A stretch of 64,000 nt of DNA from Halichondria panicea (GCF_963675165.1 NC_087391.1:577001-641000), one strand, 5' to 3'. Positions 10,897-22,543 are shown, counted from the stretch's first letter. Notes: generated from the letters alone by a model not told the origin. Translations and numbers: made by a program.

Positions 10897-11550
10897 ATGG
10901 CAGTTCATGCTTCAGCTACTGAGCCCCTGATATCAAGAGCAGATGATGTGGAGACAGCTGTTATACAAGGTGGCAATGTTCAGATACAGGAAGTTGGCCA
11001 GCGTGTAATGATCGGAAAGTACATGTACTGTCGAACTAACTTCTATATCGATCAGAGTCGAAAGTACGTCGGCAAACGAAAGCTAACGAAGTATGTCTAC
11101 ATAAAATGGCTGCACTGGATGTACATTCTAATACTCCTAGGCAGTCTGTTCTCCCCATTGAACTATATAGCCGCTTTTGTACTGTTTGGAGTGCATTTTC
11201 TTGTGTGTGCTATCTACACTCAGCACATGTACGTGAACATAGTCACGATGTGGCATGTTCTCAAGCAACCCTCCGTCCCTGATCACCAGCTACCACGAAA
11301 CAATGCATTCATAGAGATACAGCTGGACCGCTGTGAAGCCCTGTATGCAGCATCATACCGGGCAGGCATTGGATTTGTTGCACAATCGACAACACGACAA
11401 ACGGTCGAGTTTCAAGTGTTTCGGAAGTCGACCGTAAGAGTGATGAAGAATTGCGTGGCTGCATCGACATTGTGTTTCATAGGCTCGCTCTTTATGTTTC
11501 TGTACTGCTACATCTGGGGTATATTGTTGATACTGGAGGGACACTATTAA
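10897..11550 (+). CDS. unrecognised single-exon membrane protein
   Basis: One 217-residue frame without introns, unusual beside its intron-rich neighbours. Residues 1-70 are hydrophilic. A hydrophobic hairpin covers about 72-108 (YILILLGSLFSPL, then AAFVLFGVHFLVCAIYT). A soluble loop lies at 110-180, and a second hydrophobic stretch at about 184-213 (LCFIGSLFMFLYCYIWGILL) could span once or twice. There is no signal peptide. Three to four spans with both ends cytosolic is plausible. I recognise no family. It could be a retrocopy or a lineage-specific gene. It starts 235 bp after the WRAP53 stop on the same strand. Confidence 0.72.
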   Translation: MAVHASATEPLISRADDVETAVIQGGNVQIQEVGQRVMIGKYMYCRTNFYIDQSRKYVGKRKLTKYVYIKWLHWMYILILLGSLFSPLNYIAAFVLFGVHFLVCAIYTQHMYVNIVTMWHVLKQPSVPDHQLPRNNAFIEIQLDRCEALYAASYRAGIGFVAQSTTRQTVEFQVFRKSTVRVMKNCVAASTLCFIGSLFMFLYCYIWGILLILEGHY

Positions 11551-12288
11551 CCGATCCCCTGAGGCCTCTCCCCCCTTTATGTGTTTGTGTATGTGTGCAG
11601 ACGATTAATGATACCGCAACAATTTGGCTTGTTTTGTATTTTTTGTTATCAAGAGTATAATTACTCATCTACTCATTATCATGTACATTATGCACCTATC
11701 AATGTGTTGCCCCACTACCCCCCCCCCGGGACATACGGGGGAATTTGATCTAATTTGACCTGAAATGTTGGCCCCATACTGGGGGATTTGAACCTGGCTT
11801 TGCGTAGTAAAGACTCTTTTATAACCTGTTTTGATGTGTGCAACTGCTTGGGGCTCAAAAATCCTCTGTTGACTGGGGGATTTGAACACAGAATCCTTCC
11901 CCCATCAGGGGGAATTTGACCTGAGGTAAGGTCAAATCCCCCATATAAGCCCGACCCCTCCTGGGGGGGGGAGTGGGGGGCATTACACACGTAATAATAA
12001 TTATTGCAATCCGCGGCCTAGCCCTGAGGGAGCTCCTAATTGGGCTATGAATATAATTAAGAGTGTTAGGCTGAAATGTATGGCGTCATTCAGCATAGTT
12101 ATGCCTACCACAACCATTGAGGTTTAAAGCTATGACCAGCCCCACCCCTCTTTCTTGGGAAGGGGAATTCCCTATAATTATTACACAACACAAGAGAGCT
12201 TGGATGCACAGCTAGTTAATTGCACAGTAAATCGCACACGAGGTATGTAGCAGCTTCACAATCAAATTTGCAAGACGTCTATAAAGCG
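11551..12288. other. intergenic gap with G-rich direct repeats
   Basis: No gene is seen. At 11720-11975 there are dispersed short repeats of the type GGGGGAATTTGACC or GGGGGATTTGAAC together with C- and G-runs, on both strands. Some resemble tRNA B boxes in reverse (GGTTCAAATCCCC), but no tRNA fold is present. The last 100 bp or so must contain the promoter of the downstream receptor gene. Confidence 0.6.
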
Positions 12289-15200
12289 ATGACAAGAACC
12301 ATACAGCTCTTGGTCTGGTTGTGGGTGGTGGTGTGTGCTGCAGTCGGTCAAAGAACACAGACTCTCACTCTCATCTCGTCCAACTCAACCCCTCAAGTGC
12401 TCAGTGCTGTGCAGTTAGCAGTGGAGCACATTAACACAAACCCTCACCTCAACTTCACTCTGCATCTCATCTCAAGACATGCACCGGTAAGAGACAATGC
12501 ATGGTAAAAATACTTAATTATGATAGTTTGTCTGCAATCTACGGTGGCCCTGAGTGCTACTCTAGTTGATAGTTCATACTTGATAGTTCAAATGCCTAGT
12601 TGGTAGTTCGCAGTTGCTACTTGATAGTTCAATCCTATCAAAATCACGTTTTTGCTCAACATCTTCATCTTTGTGTTTGTATATTAACTCCTGGTAGTTT
12701 AGAATACCGTATAGTGGGTTATTTTTGTATGATGGAAATTTTTGTATTATAGAGCATCATCCGAAAATTTAAAACTGCCAATTTTTGTCTGCACAATGCA
12801 TACAACGTCATTATCCTGAGCTGTACGAATATTAAAAATCCAAAAATTAATTATGTTAGAATTCATACAAAAATGTGTACTAATTACTCGCTATACATGT
12901 AAAGGATGTACTGTGGTAACGTAGTATGCTTACCAACACTAGATAATCTTATACAATCTCTTTCATTGCCACGCATGAGTAACACCAGATGCATTGTGTG
13001 TACATGTAGTGTGACCACCGAAGTGCCCAGCGAGTCTTCTATCAGACGTTGCTCGCTCGTGATAATCAGTTGGCAGTCATAGGGGCTGGCTGTTCGGAGG
13101 CCTCTACTGGAGTAGCAGAGATTGCCCGCTATTACAACATTCCCATGGTGATGATTTATGAGCTATATAATTATAGCAACTTCATAATGATTAGCAACGT
13201 CAATTGTATACCTTTTGAGCTTTTGATTATTTGTGTGTATATTTTAAAATAAACTTTTTATTCTTTGTGATTACAAATACTTTTAATCTCTGTTTCACAT
13301 TGCAGCTGTCGTACTCATCCACGAGCGAGGAGCTGAGTCTTCGTAGTGACTTCCCCACTTTCTTCCGTACAGTGCCCTCGGACAACAGCCTGACAGCTGG
13401 CATTGCCGGCTTCATCGCCACCTACCCAGAGTGGACCAGGGTCATCATACTCACCCAGGACACAGAGCAGTACAAGCTGGTGAGTCTATCATAGCAGTTG
13501 CCTCTCTTCAAAATTCACCTTTAAATAGAAGGCCCTAATTTGATAGACTGGGCCCAAACATCAAAGCTACGCTGTTCTTTGCAGAAAACTGAGTCCAGTA
13601 ATTATTCCATGTCACTTTACATAATTATGGAAATGAACGCAAATGGGCTGGGCAGTATTTGTAGTCTGTACCTACGGTTGCTCGTGTGATAGTCACTCTG
13701 ACACACTGTTTCCCCATGCATGCAGGAAAGCATAAGACTCGTGGATCGACTTGAGCTCATGAATGTAACCGCAAGGACTTCCTTGTTGCTTCCTCCACAG
13801 CTCAACCAGTCAGTATCAGCATCTCCATTTGTAAGTCAACATCACACCAACCAAAATTTGCACGTGTGGTTGATAGTATTTTGAAACAGTTGCTGCACAC
13901 ACAACTAAGAGTGACTTTTGGTGGTTTGCTTTAGACTCGTGTTTGTCTTCAAGTTTCAGCCATTATCTACAGAAATGTACATACATGTGTTTTTCATACA
14001 GCCTGCTGATAATCGTATATTTGTACTTAACATGGAACCAGCCGAAGCTGTCAATGTGGTCTGTCAGGTGAGTGGTTCTCTTAACTCAACTGAAGAATTG
14101 CCACCAATTTGTATTCTATAGTCTGTCTTTCTGTGTCACTACAAATGAAACGATTGTTCGTGATGTATTGATTCTTTGTGTTCTGTGTACGTGTATGCAT
14201 ACCCACTGTAACTGTATCTCATAACACTGCAGGCTATTCAAAGAGGATTGGAGCTCTTTGACTATGTGTGGATCTTGCCGGGCTGGTACACTGAGGAGTG
14301 GTGGATAGATACCGACAAAGTGCAATGCAACGCCACCTCTCTGGCCCGTTTCCTCACCGGACAGGGAGCCATCTCTGTGGGCTATTACCCACTCTGTGTG
14401 GGAGACACCCCGGCTGATGTCACAGGAATTGTGAGTAGTGAAAGCAATAATAACAATCATGAAACCTTCCTAATTAACTTCCTTCTTATACCACTAAGTC
14501 CCTAACCAATTATTGTACCCTTAACAATAATTATACCCCCACTTTTGGTTTCTTTGATTTCCCCCCCCCTCCCCGCACAGACTGCGAGCAACCTGACCAC
14601 ATCCCTCCAATCCTCCGCTCCCTATGCCTACGATGCTGTCTTGGCCCTAGCGTTGGCTCTCAACCAAACACTAGAGGGTCTGAACCAGACACTAGAGAGT
14701 CTCAACCAAACACAGGGGGAGACCGGAGACACTCAGCAGCTGAGACAGAGAGTCATCCACACCCTTGATCAGATGAGCAGTTTCCAAGGTGTCTCGGTGA
14801 GACTCTTAAGTTAAAGCTGATTCTGTAATATTGATTATTCGTTGATCATGGTAGGGTCGTGTTGATTTTAAGAATGGTACTCGAGCGACGAGCAATTTGT
14901 CTGTGCATCAATACCGAGGTGAGTCCTCCACTGTCATGTAATTATGGTCTAGCCAAACACCTGTCAACAACTGTGAGCTTGCTAGTAATAATATGTACTT
15001 AATATACTTATTGTATATGACGGTCATTTTGCCTTTTAAGTACTAGCTGGAACATTAAGCATAGCTACGAGTCATTTCATTTGTGTACATTCCATTCATT
15101 TGTTAGGACATTGGCGAACTTGTTGAGATCAATAATTTCATTATTAAGCACCTAATTGTGTATGGTACAATAGAATGATCATTGCTGTATGCACTTAGAC

Positions 15201-18200
15201 CTGTACTTGTTATTGAACTCTACAGATGTCCTGTAATTAAATTATACTACAACCATCAAACCAAAACAGCTGCTATCTGTAATACAGTGTCCACTTGTTT
15301 CATTTCTCGCTACAGAGAGCAATGGCACCACACGTCTGGTTCCAGTGGGGACCCTCCACCTGTATGGAGAGAACACATCAGTCAGCTTCATCACTGGTGA
15401 GAGCAGGACAGGGATATGGGCGGAGGGGGAAGCCCCTTCAGACGGCACACCCATCACTATGCACAACTTCCCCTATCTTTGGATCACCATTTCCTCTTAT
15501 TTGTTTGCCTCTCTTGTCATTCTCGGAGCCCTCTTTTCAATGGTCTTCACTGTCATCTTCAGGAAGAGAAAGTAAGTCATGCGATTCTTCCTACCCATGC
15601 CATAGAGAGTAATACCATAGATGTATATTCTACTGTAACGCATGTATGAACTAGCGTTTACCTGACCTCTGTGTGTATCTGTAGGTTGGTACGATTGACT
15701 AGTCCTAACCTCAACCTGGTCATTGCATTTGGAGTGATCCTGTTCAACTGTTCAGTTTTCTTCTTTGCCTACCCGTCTATATCTGACTCAGTGTTGGAGG
15801 TCTTCTGTGCTGTGAGTGTGTACATGGTAGTCCTCAATTCTGCCTCTGCAAGCACATATACGAATGCACAATCATTATAGCTGAGCTTGCAATACGTGCG
15901 CAGTAGGTATTCCTCTATTAACTCTGTTCCTGAATTTATAGTTTTCCCTCCATTATGTGCAGCTTCGAGTGTGGACAGTGTCTGTTGGAGTATCACTGTG
16001 CTTTGGTACAGTCAATGCTAAGATGTGGAGAATCTACTCCATCTTCCACAACCCAAACCCTGCCAAGAGGAAAAGGGTATGTTGAAAATCACTGCATAGT
16101 CTTAAAACGTAAATCTGAAATTGGTGAGTACTTGGTTCTGTACGGTATAAGACTCTGCAACAGTGTTGTACATACTAGCTCAAGCCCCTCCCCTCACACC
16201 CACACACAGCCACTGAAAGATTGGCACTTGCTCCTGATTGTCCTTGTGTTTGTCCTAGTGGACGTGATCATCCTCACCCCCGTCAGTATTCTGGAGTCAT
16301 CTCGTCTCGCCCCACGTAGAGTGCCAGATGTGGAACATCCACCATCCGTCAATGTATGTAACAATACCTTATAAGGCTGTGCATGATCTCTGAGCGAAAT
16401 GCAGTATAAGCTATAGAACTGCTACCGTATAACGGGGTATATTTCGAGGGTATAAAAATTTTCGTGGTTTTCGAAACACACTGATTAAGTGTGTACTGCG
16501 AACATTTATACCCACGAATTTAATATCGCATGTATGCATGCTGCAAAAGGCTGCTATTCCACAAAAAGTAAATCCGCGAAAACCTTTCTAAACAGTCATT
16601 CGGCGAAAGTTTATACCCTTAAAATATACCCGCTATTTAAAACCAACAACAGGAGGATGGGATCACTGTCAACTACGAGGTGACTCTCTGTGAATCTGAC
16701 AGACGTGTGATTTGGTTGGTACTCGTCTTCGGTTACAAGGCAATTGTCCAGGCAATCGGATTATTCCTTGCTCTTAGGATTAGAAACATCAAGGTAATTA
16801 TATTAGAGAGATCGATAAGTTTGCAATCGTAATGTCTATGTCTAAAGTATGTTGAGTTTGTACTTTTATTTGTACACCAAGCCTGGGACATAGATCCTCG
16901 TGCCCATGTATACCGTATAATGCTCGATCAGAGGCCGCTCTTGTATAAAGGCCGCTCTCAAATAGTAGCCTCCTTTGCTAGCAAAATGAAACATTTAGTA
17001 GCCGCGGCTCCTGATCAAGCATTATTATACGGTAGTTTATATTGAACCCTCCCCTCTCAGATAAAAGTATTGAACGACTCTAAAGAGATTGCTGCCACCC
17101 TCTACCTGAGCAGTGCTATTCTTGCTGTGGTGGTCATCGTCTCTGTTGCCCTGGACGACAGACTCAACTTGTACTCTGTTATCTACGGCTATGGCATACC
17201 TCTCTCAACCAGTGTCGTCCTCATCGTTGTATTCTTCACAAAGGTGAGTGCATGGTGGGGAATTAACACTCAATCAGACAACACACAATCCAGTTTGTGT
17301 ATATTGGTAACCTGTTTCTGCAGGCTTCCTAATAGCATTTCTTTGTCAGCGAGCTACAGTATTACCTAAATGCTGTAAAATCCTGAAAAAAACATTTTTC
17401 CCAGAACATTCACTGTACTCAATTCACCATTCTATATATTTAGCTCAGAATCTAACGACAAAGTATGTATATGTATGTATGTATGTATATAGCTGTAATT
17501 TTTAGCTTATGCAAACTTTTTATTCAATCCTCATTTACTAGAATCTGTGTACAATGTATACACATGTATGTACATGTACACTATACTGTGTAATTTGATG
17601 CTTGTTACCATTGTACCCAGATGGTGCGACTGTACAAGGACCCGAGGGGTGAGCTCATCTTCACCCATCATGCCCCTCCCACTGGTACGATGGTATCTCC
17701 CCCCACGAGTAATCCTCCTTTCCCTAGCAAGAGCATCGATCACCCGACAGAGGACAAAGTTGAGTCACTGGAGAGGCAGGTCAGAGCACTGCAGAGCAAC
17801 CTGGAAATGTACCAAACAAAGGTGGGTGTCACTAAAAGGCCACTGAACAATTTGTTTAAGTCTGCATGATAAGTTAGTATGTTTTCAGGGTAATATGTTA
17901 GTAGCTTGTTTTGCTTTATATGATTACTGCATTGTTTTTCTTCCTACAGAATTGTACTGATGATGGCAATGGCAATGGCAATGGCAATGGCAATGGCAAT
18001 GGCAACGGGACCCTGAATGAGATTACCACTACAGTCCTGGATGACTCTACCATTGACTCGGGCAATGGCTCCACTGATTGTGGTAATGGCAACGGCAACG
18101 GGGCCCTGAATGAGACCACTACTACAGTCCTGGATGACTCTACCATTGACTCGGGCAATGGCTCCACTGATTGTGGTAATGGTTTCGAGCTGAAACCACT

Positions 18201-18240
18201 GGGAAATGAAACAGTTATACAAAACAATCAAAGCATTTAA
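12289..18240 (+). CDS. metabotropic GABA-B-like class C G-protein-coupled receptor
   Basis: Sixteen exons (12289-12486, 13010-13147, 13306-13479, 13726-13830, 14002-14067, 14233-14430, 14581-14796, 14855-14918, 15316-15571, 15685-15811, 15963-16076, 16210-16353, 16653-16793, 17061-17243, 17621-17821, 17950-18240) give about 871 residues. Signal peptide, then a Venus-flytrap domain with GAGCSEASTGVAEIARYYN, SDFPTFFRTVPSD and YVWILPGWYTEEWW, seven membrane spans (about 440-708), a short coiled coil (VESLERQVRALQSNLEMY) and an Asn-Gly repeat tail. The LNDSK stretch before span 6 and the GCS and FPTFFRT motifs place it near GABA-B receptors. The GABBR1 tyrosine in FYETEA is replaced in NMEPAEA, so GABA may not be the ligand. 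Several N-linked glycosylation sites are present. Confidence 0.9.
12704..12899. mobile_element. MITE-like element, CCGTATAGCGGGT family, copy 2
   Basis: Starts ACCGTATAGTGGGTTATTTT and ends with a decayed ACTCGCTATACATGT. The inside has ATCATCCGAAAATT and TATCCTGAGCTGTACGAA in the same order as the copy at 9149. It lies in intron 1 of the receptor gene. The ends are more diverged than in the other copies. Confidence 0.75.
16422..16645. mobile_element. MITE-like element, second family, copy 1
   Basis: Left end ACCGTATAACGGGGTATATTT, right end AAAATATACCCGCTATTT, with GGGTATAAAAATTTTCG and CGAAAGTTTATACCC as inner inverted repeats. It shares ACATTTATACCCAC and TCGCATG with the copy at 51430. 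It ends about 10 bp before exon 13 of the receptor, so it nearly abuts a 3' splice site. Confidence 0.78.
16911..17036. mobile_element. short hairpin element, CCGTATAATGC ends
   Basis: About 125 bp. Left end TACCGTATAATGCTCGATCA, right end TGATCAAGCATTATTATACG; inner halves GAGGCCGCTCT and AGCCGCGGCTCC are also partly inverted. It lies in receptor intron 13. The ends share CCGTATA with the other small elements here. Confidence 0.78.
17968..18185 (+). repeat. coding repeats in the receptor tail
   Basis: A run of GGCAAT hexamers encodes alternating Gly-Asn, followed by two copies of an approximately 90-bp unit encoding TTTVLDDSTIDSGNGSTDCG. Frame is kept to the stop at 18238-18240. The tail is predicted to be cytosolic and disordered. 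Confidence 0.88.
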
Positions 18241-18848
18241 TAACATTCACTTTTTTCTGTTGGTGTTGTTGTATCCACAATGCATTGACATGCGCATGCG
18301 TTCTTTGCTTGCAACAAGAGGGTGGGGCTGCTCTTACCTGTTAATGAATACCTAGCAGTGCACTCCTGATATTTAACCAGGGGTGAGATAATGGTTGCAA
18401 GAGTTGGTGGTGTGTCCATGCGCTGGGGCAAAGCAAGGAGGATGTCATTATAGAGGCAAGACAGCACCTTAATAAACTAGAAAGCTAAAAATCTATATAC
18501 ACACTGCATAATTATTTTGTAGCTAAATCCTTGAGAGCAACTGTCATTCTCTATAACTATTTTATTACAGAAAGTCAATCGTGATTTACCTAGATGGTGC
18601 TATCCTACCAGCAATCGATGCACACTAATGATAATTTATCGCAAGCCATCAAAGCAATGAATACAGACAGACACCTAGCTGTGGTGAGAAAGGGAGCCTA
18701 ACATTCATACACTGTCAGGAGGAAATTTAATATATATTTATAGGAATATTTATAGGGAACGTACATACACTGTCAGGAGGAAATGCAGGTAGCAAACCGA
18801 ATATCTTACACTGCCAGTTTGTTTAGGGTACAACGGAAAAATTTGGCA

Positions 18849-19330
18849 AGTACAGCCCTCTACACTTCAGGGTGTGTGAATGCTGATGTTGAAATCACTG
18901 CCAAGGATACCGAGACAGCAGTAGAAGCTGCTTTGAACCTCTTTACTGGTCTCGAAGGAATCAAAAATACTACTCTGCTGTAATTACACTTGATAGTAAC
19001 GAAGATGTTGCTGTAACTTGCAAATATTTTAAGAAATCAGCGTTTAATTGTGGTTTACCCAAGGGATATTTGCTGCCAGAGACGGAAACTAATCAAGTAA
19101 GAACCTGGTTCCTCAAAGACATTGCTCCAAATGGACAATACATAGCACCAATGTATAAACAGAACTACCCTGGTTTTTATGCCAACCTGTTGAACAAATA
19201 TTATAGAGGCAACAGGTACGAAATATTCAACTATCACATTGAAGTTAAACCGGGAAAAAAGAGCGAAAGTAAACAGGACAGCCTCGAATCCAAACTATTG
19301 AGGATGCTTCTTTCCCGTATACTTCAGTAA
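18849..19330 (+). pseudogene. broken copy of the secreted-protein gene at 22031
   Basis: Aligns to the intact gene from ALYTSGCVNA to LRMLLSRILQ. It has lost the 5' part including the start codon and most of the signal peptide. The deletion joins at AAGTA/CAGCCCTCTAC, removing about 450 bp relative to copy B. A one-base deletion near 18960 shifts the frame and leads to a stop at about 18982. Two cysteines of the intact protein are also changed (GGCYANL to GFYANL, SGCKQD to SESKQD). Translation of the full product is not expected. Confidence 0.88.
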
Positions 19331-19535
19331 AGCACAATACTAGGTTGAGGAGAATTTTGTAGAGCGTATAGTTATTACTTAGCCCATTGGATGACTTGGG
19401 TAGTTGGTTTAGCTTATAATAATAATAATTATATGCGTGATACCGGTACACCAAACAAGACGGAGGGAAACAAGACGGAGGGGCCAAGTAATCCACTTGG
19501 GCAAAGCTCCATCCACTACATCAATAGCGCTAGCC

Positions 19536-19905
19536 TGAAACAGTACAATACCGAACAGTACAATACCGACCAGCTACTGTAACAGTGGATAGATGTGGGG
19601 CCGGGGAGTACAATGCCGACCAGCTACAGTGGATAGATGTGGGGCCGGGGGAGTACAATACCGACCAGCTACAGTGGATAGATGTGGGGCCGGGGAGTAC
19701 AATACCGACCAGCTACAGTGAATAGATGTGGGGCCGGGGAGTACACTGAATACCGAACAGTACAATACCGACCAGCTACAGTGAATAGATGTGGGGCCGG
19801 GGAGTAGAATACCGAACAGTACAATACCGACCAGCTACAGTGGGATAGATGTGGGGCCGGGGAGAGTGTACAAAGTGGGATAGATGTGGGGCCGGGGAGA
19901 GTGTA
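19536..19905. repeat. approximately 45-bp minisatellite, about seven to eight copies
   Basis: Units contain AATACCGACCAGCTACAGTG and GATAGATGTGGGGCCGGGGA with small length differences. Copy B has a single unit at about 23375-23425, so the expansion happened in copy A after duplication. Several reverse-strand frames through it are repeat artefacts. Confidence 0.9.
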
Positions 19906-20590
19906 CAAAGTGTGATCAGTAGTTGTGAGAGCAACTGAGATTATATTGATTTCAGTGGATCTGTTGCTCTTGGTTTTGCCACCTGTGCGCATGCACGGGG
20001 TGAATGCTAACATCTTATTTACTACCTAAATCATTTTGCTGTAGGGGTGATACTGATACAGTGAATATAGAGATGAGAACTGATCATGACTGGTTGTACT
20101 GTAATGGAGATGGTGACTAGCTGAGTTTGTGTTGTGTATGTAATCAATTATGGAATCTGAAGAATTTTCATTGGTTGAACGTGTTTAAGTTTCAACAGTC
20201 ATAACTTTTGCTTTGATGATCGATAATTATTCTGAAAGCTTAGAAAGAGACCATTCACCATAATTTGGTTTTTTTCGCCCTTGGACCATGAGTTATTCAC
20301 TTAAAGGTGTTTTTCTGTTGCAATTGGATCCACGGAACTCAAGTTTATATGGCAACTGAAAGAGTTCCAGAGCCATTAATTAGACGAGGGGCAGTTGTGT
20401 ACTTCTCCAGTGAAGCAGTATAGGAAATCTACTGATGACATTGCTTAAATAAAATTATGGGTATTATTATACCTGCATACATTATTGCTGAATATAAACA
20501 TTATTGTGTTACAAGAACAACAAACTTGGGGATGATGAAAACAAGTGATCAGTACAAGAGTAGACTGTGAATTACTTAGCAACAAGTGAG

Positions 20591-20687
20591 CTAGCTTTTG
20601 TGAATGTTCAGAGTCAGTTGAAGGTAGAGAGGCTTAGCTGAGAGCAGCGACAACTTCTTGCGATGGAAATCAGTTGGCTTTTTGTAA
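20591..20687 (-). pseudogene. orphan duplicate of the last AIDA exon
   Basis: Identical in plan to the AIDA terminal exon at 24116-24212, including the stop and the acceptor TGCAG. One difference changes AAA to AAG (silent). Only ten bases of the preceding AIDA exon were duplicated, so no gene can form. It marks the breakpoint of the segmental duplication. Confidence 0.9.
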
Positions 20688-21167
20688 CTGCATCGAAAAA
20701 TGAAATATTTAATTACAATTATAATATATTACCGTATACAATTCTTAGCAACCCATAAAAACTTTATCATTTTTATAATGTGCATGCACATTGTAATGCT
20801 AAAGGCTCACATTTCCAGAGCCAATTACAGGGGTGAGATAATGGTTGCAAGAGTTGGTGGTGTGTGACTGACTGCATGTCCATGTGCTGGGCTGTGTTGT
20901 CATTAATGGTGAGAGTGTAATTAGCAGTACTAGCACTCACACCACACCACAGTATACTGCCGCAGTGTCCATGTGCTGGAGCAAAGCAAGGAGGATATCA
21001 TTATAGAGGCAAGACAGCACCTTAACAAACTAGAAAGCTAAAAATCTATAATTATACACACTCATGCACTGCATAATTATTTTGTAGCTAAATCCTTGAG
21101 AGCAACTGTCATTCTATAACTATGCCAATCGTGCACACTATATAAATGATTATTTATTGCAAGTCAT

Positions 21168-21470
21168 CAATATACAGACAGACACCTGCATGTATAGTGA
21201 GGAAGGGAGCCTAACATCCATACACTGTCAGGAGGAAATTCAATATTTATATAGAAATATTTAATATACAGACAGACACCTGCATGTAGTGAGGAAGGGA
21301 GTCTAACATCCATACACTGTCAGGAGGAAATTCAATATTAATTTATATAGAAATATTTAATATACAGACAGACACCTGCATGTAGTGAGGAAGGGAGCCT
21401 AACATCCATACACTGTCAGGAGGAAATTCAATATTTATAATATTCATAGGGAACGTAATATTCATGCGTA
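21168..21470. repeat. about 97-bp tandem repeat, three copies
   Basis: Each unit contains ATACAGACAGACACCTGCAT, GGAAGGGAG and CATACACTGTCAGGAGGAAA. Copy A has one unit near 18660-18740. The repeat lies upstream of the intact secreted-protein gene and could be part of its distal regulatory region; there is no direct evidence for that. Confidence 0.85.
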
Positions 21471-21611
21471 ATCACACTGTCATGAGGAAATTCAAATATG
21501 TATAGGAATATTTATAGGGAACGTACATACACTGTCAGAAGGAAATGCAGATAGGAAACTGAATATCTTACACTGCCAGTTTGTTTAGGGTACAACGGAA
21601 AAATTTGGCAA

Positions 21612-21763
21612 GTACTATATATATTGACCGAATTGGCGGTTTTAATTTGGCGTCTCAGGCGTGGCTACTACGGCAATGATGTTGCGTGCACTGGAACTTT
21701 AATGTGGTAGTTTTAAATTTGGCGATCTTTGGTAAAATTCACCATTATACGGTATATACGGAA
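21612..21763. mobile_element. possible small element present only in copy B
   Basis: Bounded by TGACCGAATTGGCGG and CACCATTATACGGTATA, with AATTTGGCG at both sides. It starts exactly where copies A and B stop matching (after AAATTTGGCAAGTA). Either it was inserted in B, or A lost it with the flanking promoter region. Confidence 0.5.
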
Positions 21764-22030
21764 CATGTATAGGGAACCTAACATGCATGCATGCACTGTG
21801 AAGGAAAATTTAGGTGTAAGGTATATACAATTTCAACGCGTCACATGGTATTAATTCCCACAGGTGTTGACATTGCATGCAACTAGGACTGTTCCGGATT
21901 GAAACTATAGGACTGTTCCGGAATGAAACTTAAGTAAGGAAGTTAGTGTTTCCTCGTCTAGTATATAGCTATGCAAGAGTGCACAGCTCCCCTCATATCA
22001 AGATTTTAACTGGTTGAACCAATTTTGAAA

Positions 22031-22543
22031 ATGAATAGCGGACTACTTCTGCTGCTGGTTGCAGCCCTCTACACTTCAGGGTGTGTGAATGCTGTTGATA
22101 TCACTGTCACTGATACCGAGAAAGCAGTAAAAGCTGCTTATGACCTCTTTACTGGTCGAACGACGAATCAAAAAGACTACTCTACTGTAATTACACTTGA
22201 TAGTAACGAAAATGTTGCTGTAACTTGCAAATATTATAAAAAATCAGCGTTTAATTGTAACTTACCCAAGGGATATTTGCTGCCAGAGACGGAAACTAAT
22301 CAAGTAGGAACCTGGTTCGTCAAAAACATTGCTAAAGTCTATGGAGTATACCAAACACCAGTGGATAAAAACTACGGTGGTTGTTATGCCAACCTGAAGG
22401 ATCAAGATTTTTACGGAGGAGGCAAGAAGTACGAATTGTTCAACTATCACATTGAGGTTAAACCGGGGGAAAAGAGCGGTTGTAAACAGGACAGCCTCGA
22501 ATCCAAACTATTGAGGATGCTTCTTTCTCGTATACTTCAGTGA
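22031..22543 (+). CDS. small secreted protein of unknown family
   Basis: An unspliced 170-residue frame. The signal peptide is MNSGLLLLLVAALYTSGC, cleaved probably after VNA. The mature part begins VDITVTDTEKAVKAAYDLF and has four cysteines (VTCKYY, FNCNLP, GGCYAN, SGCKQD), which would allow two disulfides, and ends LRMLLSRILQ. Alternating polar strands such as YSTVITLDSNENVAVTCKYY and KYELFNYHIEVKPGEKSGC suggest a beta-rich fold. I recognise no family. A broken paralogue lies at 18849-19330. Upstream there is no clear TATA box. Confidence 0.78.
   Translation: MNSGLLLLLVAALYTSGCVNAVDITVTDTEKAVKAAYDLFTGRTTNQKDYSTVITLDSNENVAVTCKYYKKSAFNCNLPKGYLLPETETNQVGTWFVKNIAKVYGVYQTPVDKNYGGCYANLKDQDFYGGGKKYELFNYHIEVKPGEKSGCKQDSLESKLLRMLLSRILQ

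Larger units (their letters stand above)
18378..20820. repeat. tandem segmental duplication, copy A
   Basis: About 2.4 kb that shares CAGGGGTGAGATAATGG at its left edge and GCTCACATTTCCAGAG at its right edge with copy B (20828-24336), with only seven bases between the copies. It contains a broken secreted-protein gene, a 45-bp minisatellite and an orphan last exon of AIDA. The right edge lies inside AIDA coding sequence, so copy A arose by duplication of copy B or its ancestor. Confidence 0.9.

Noticed and set aside
17916-18246. Minus-strand frames of about 100 residues
   Set aside because: These are the reverse of the Gly-Asn and TTTVLDD repeats in the receptor tail exon.
19574-20013. Minus-strand frames with repeated TSIHCSW-type sequence
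   Set aside because: Artefacts of the 45-bp minisatellite; the single-copy version in duplicate B has no matching frame.
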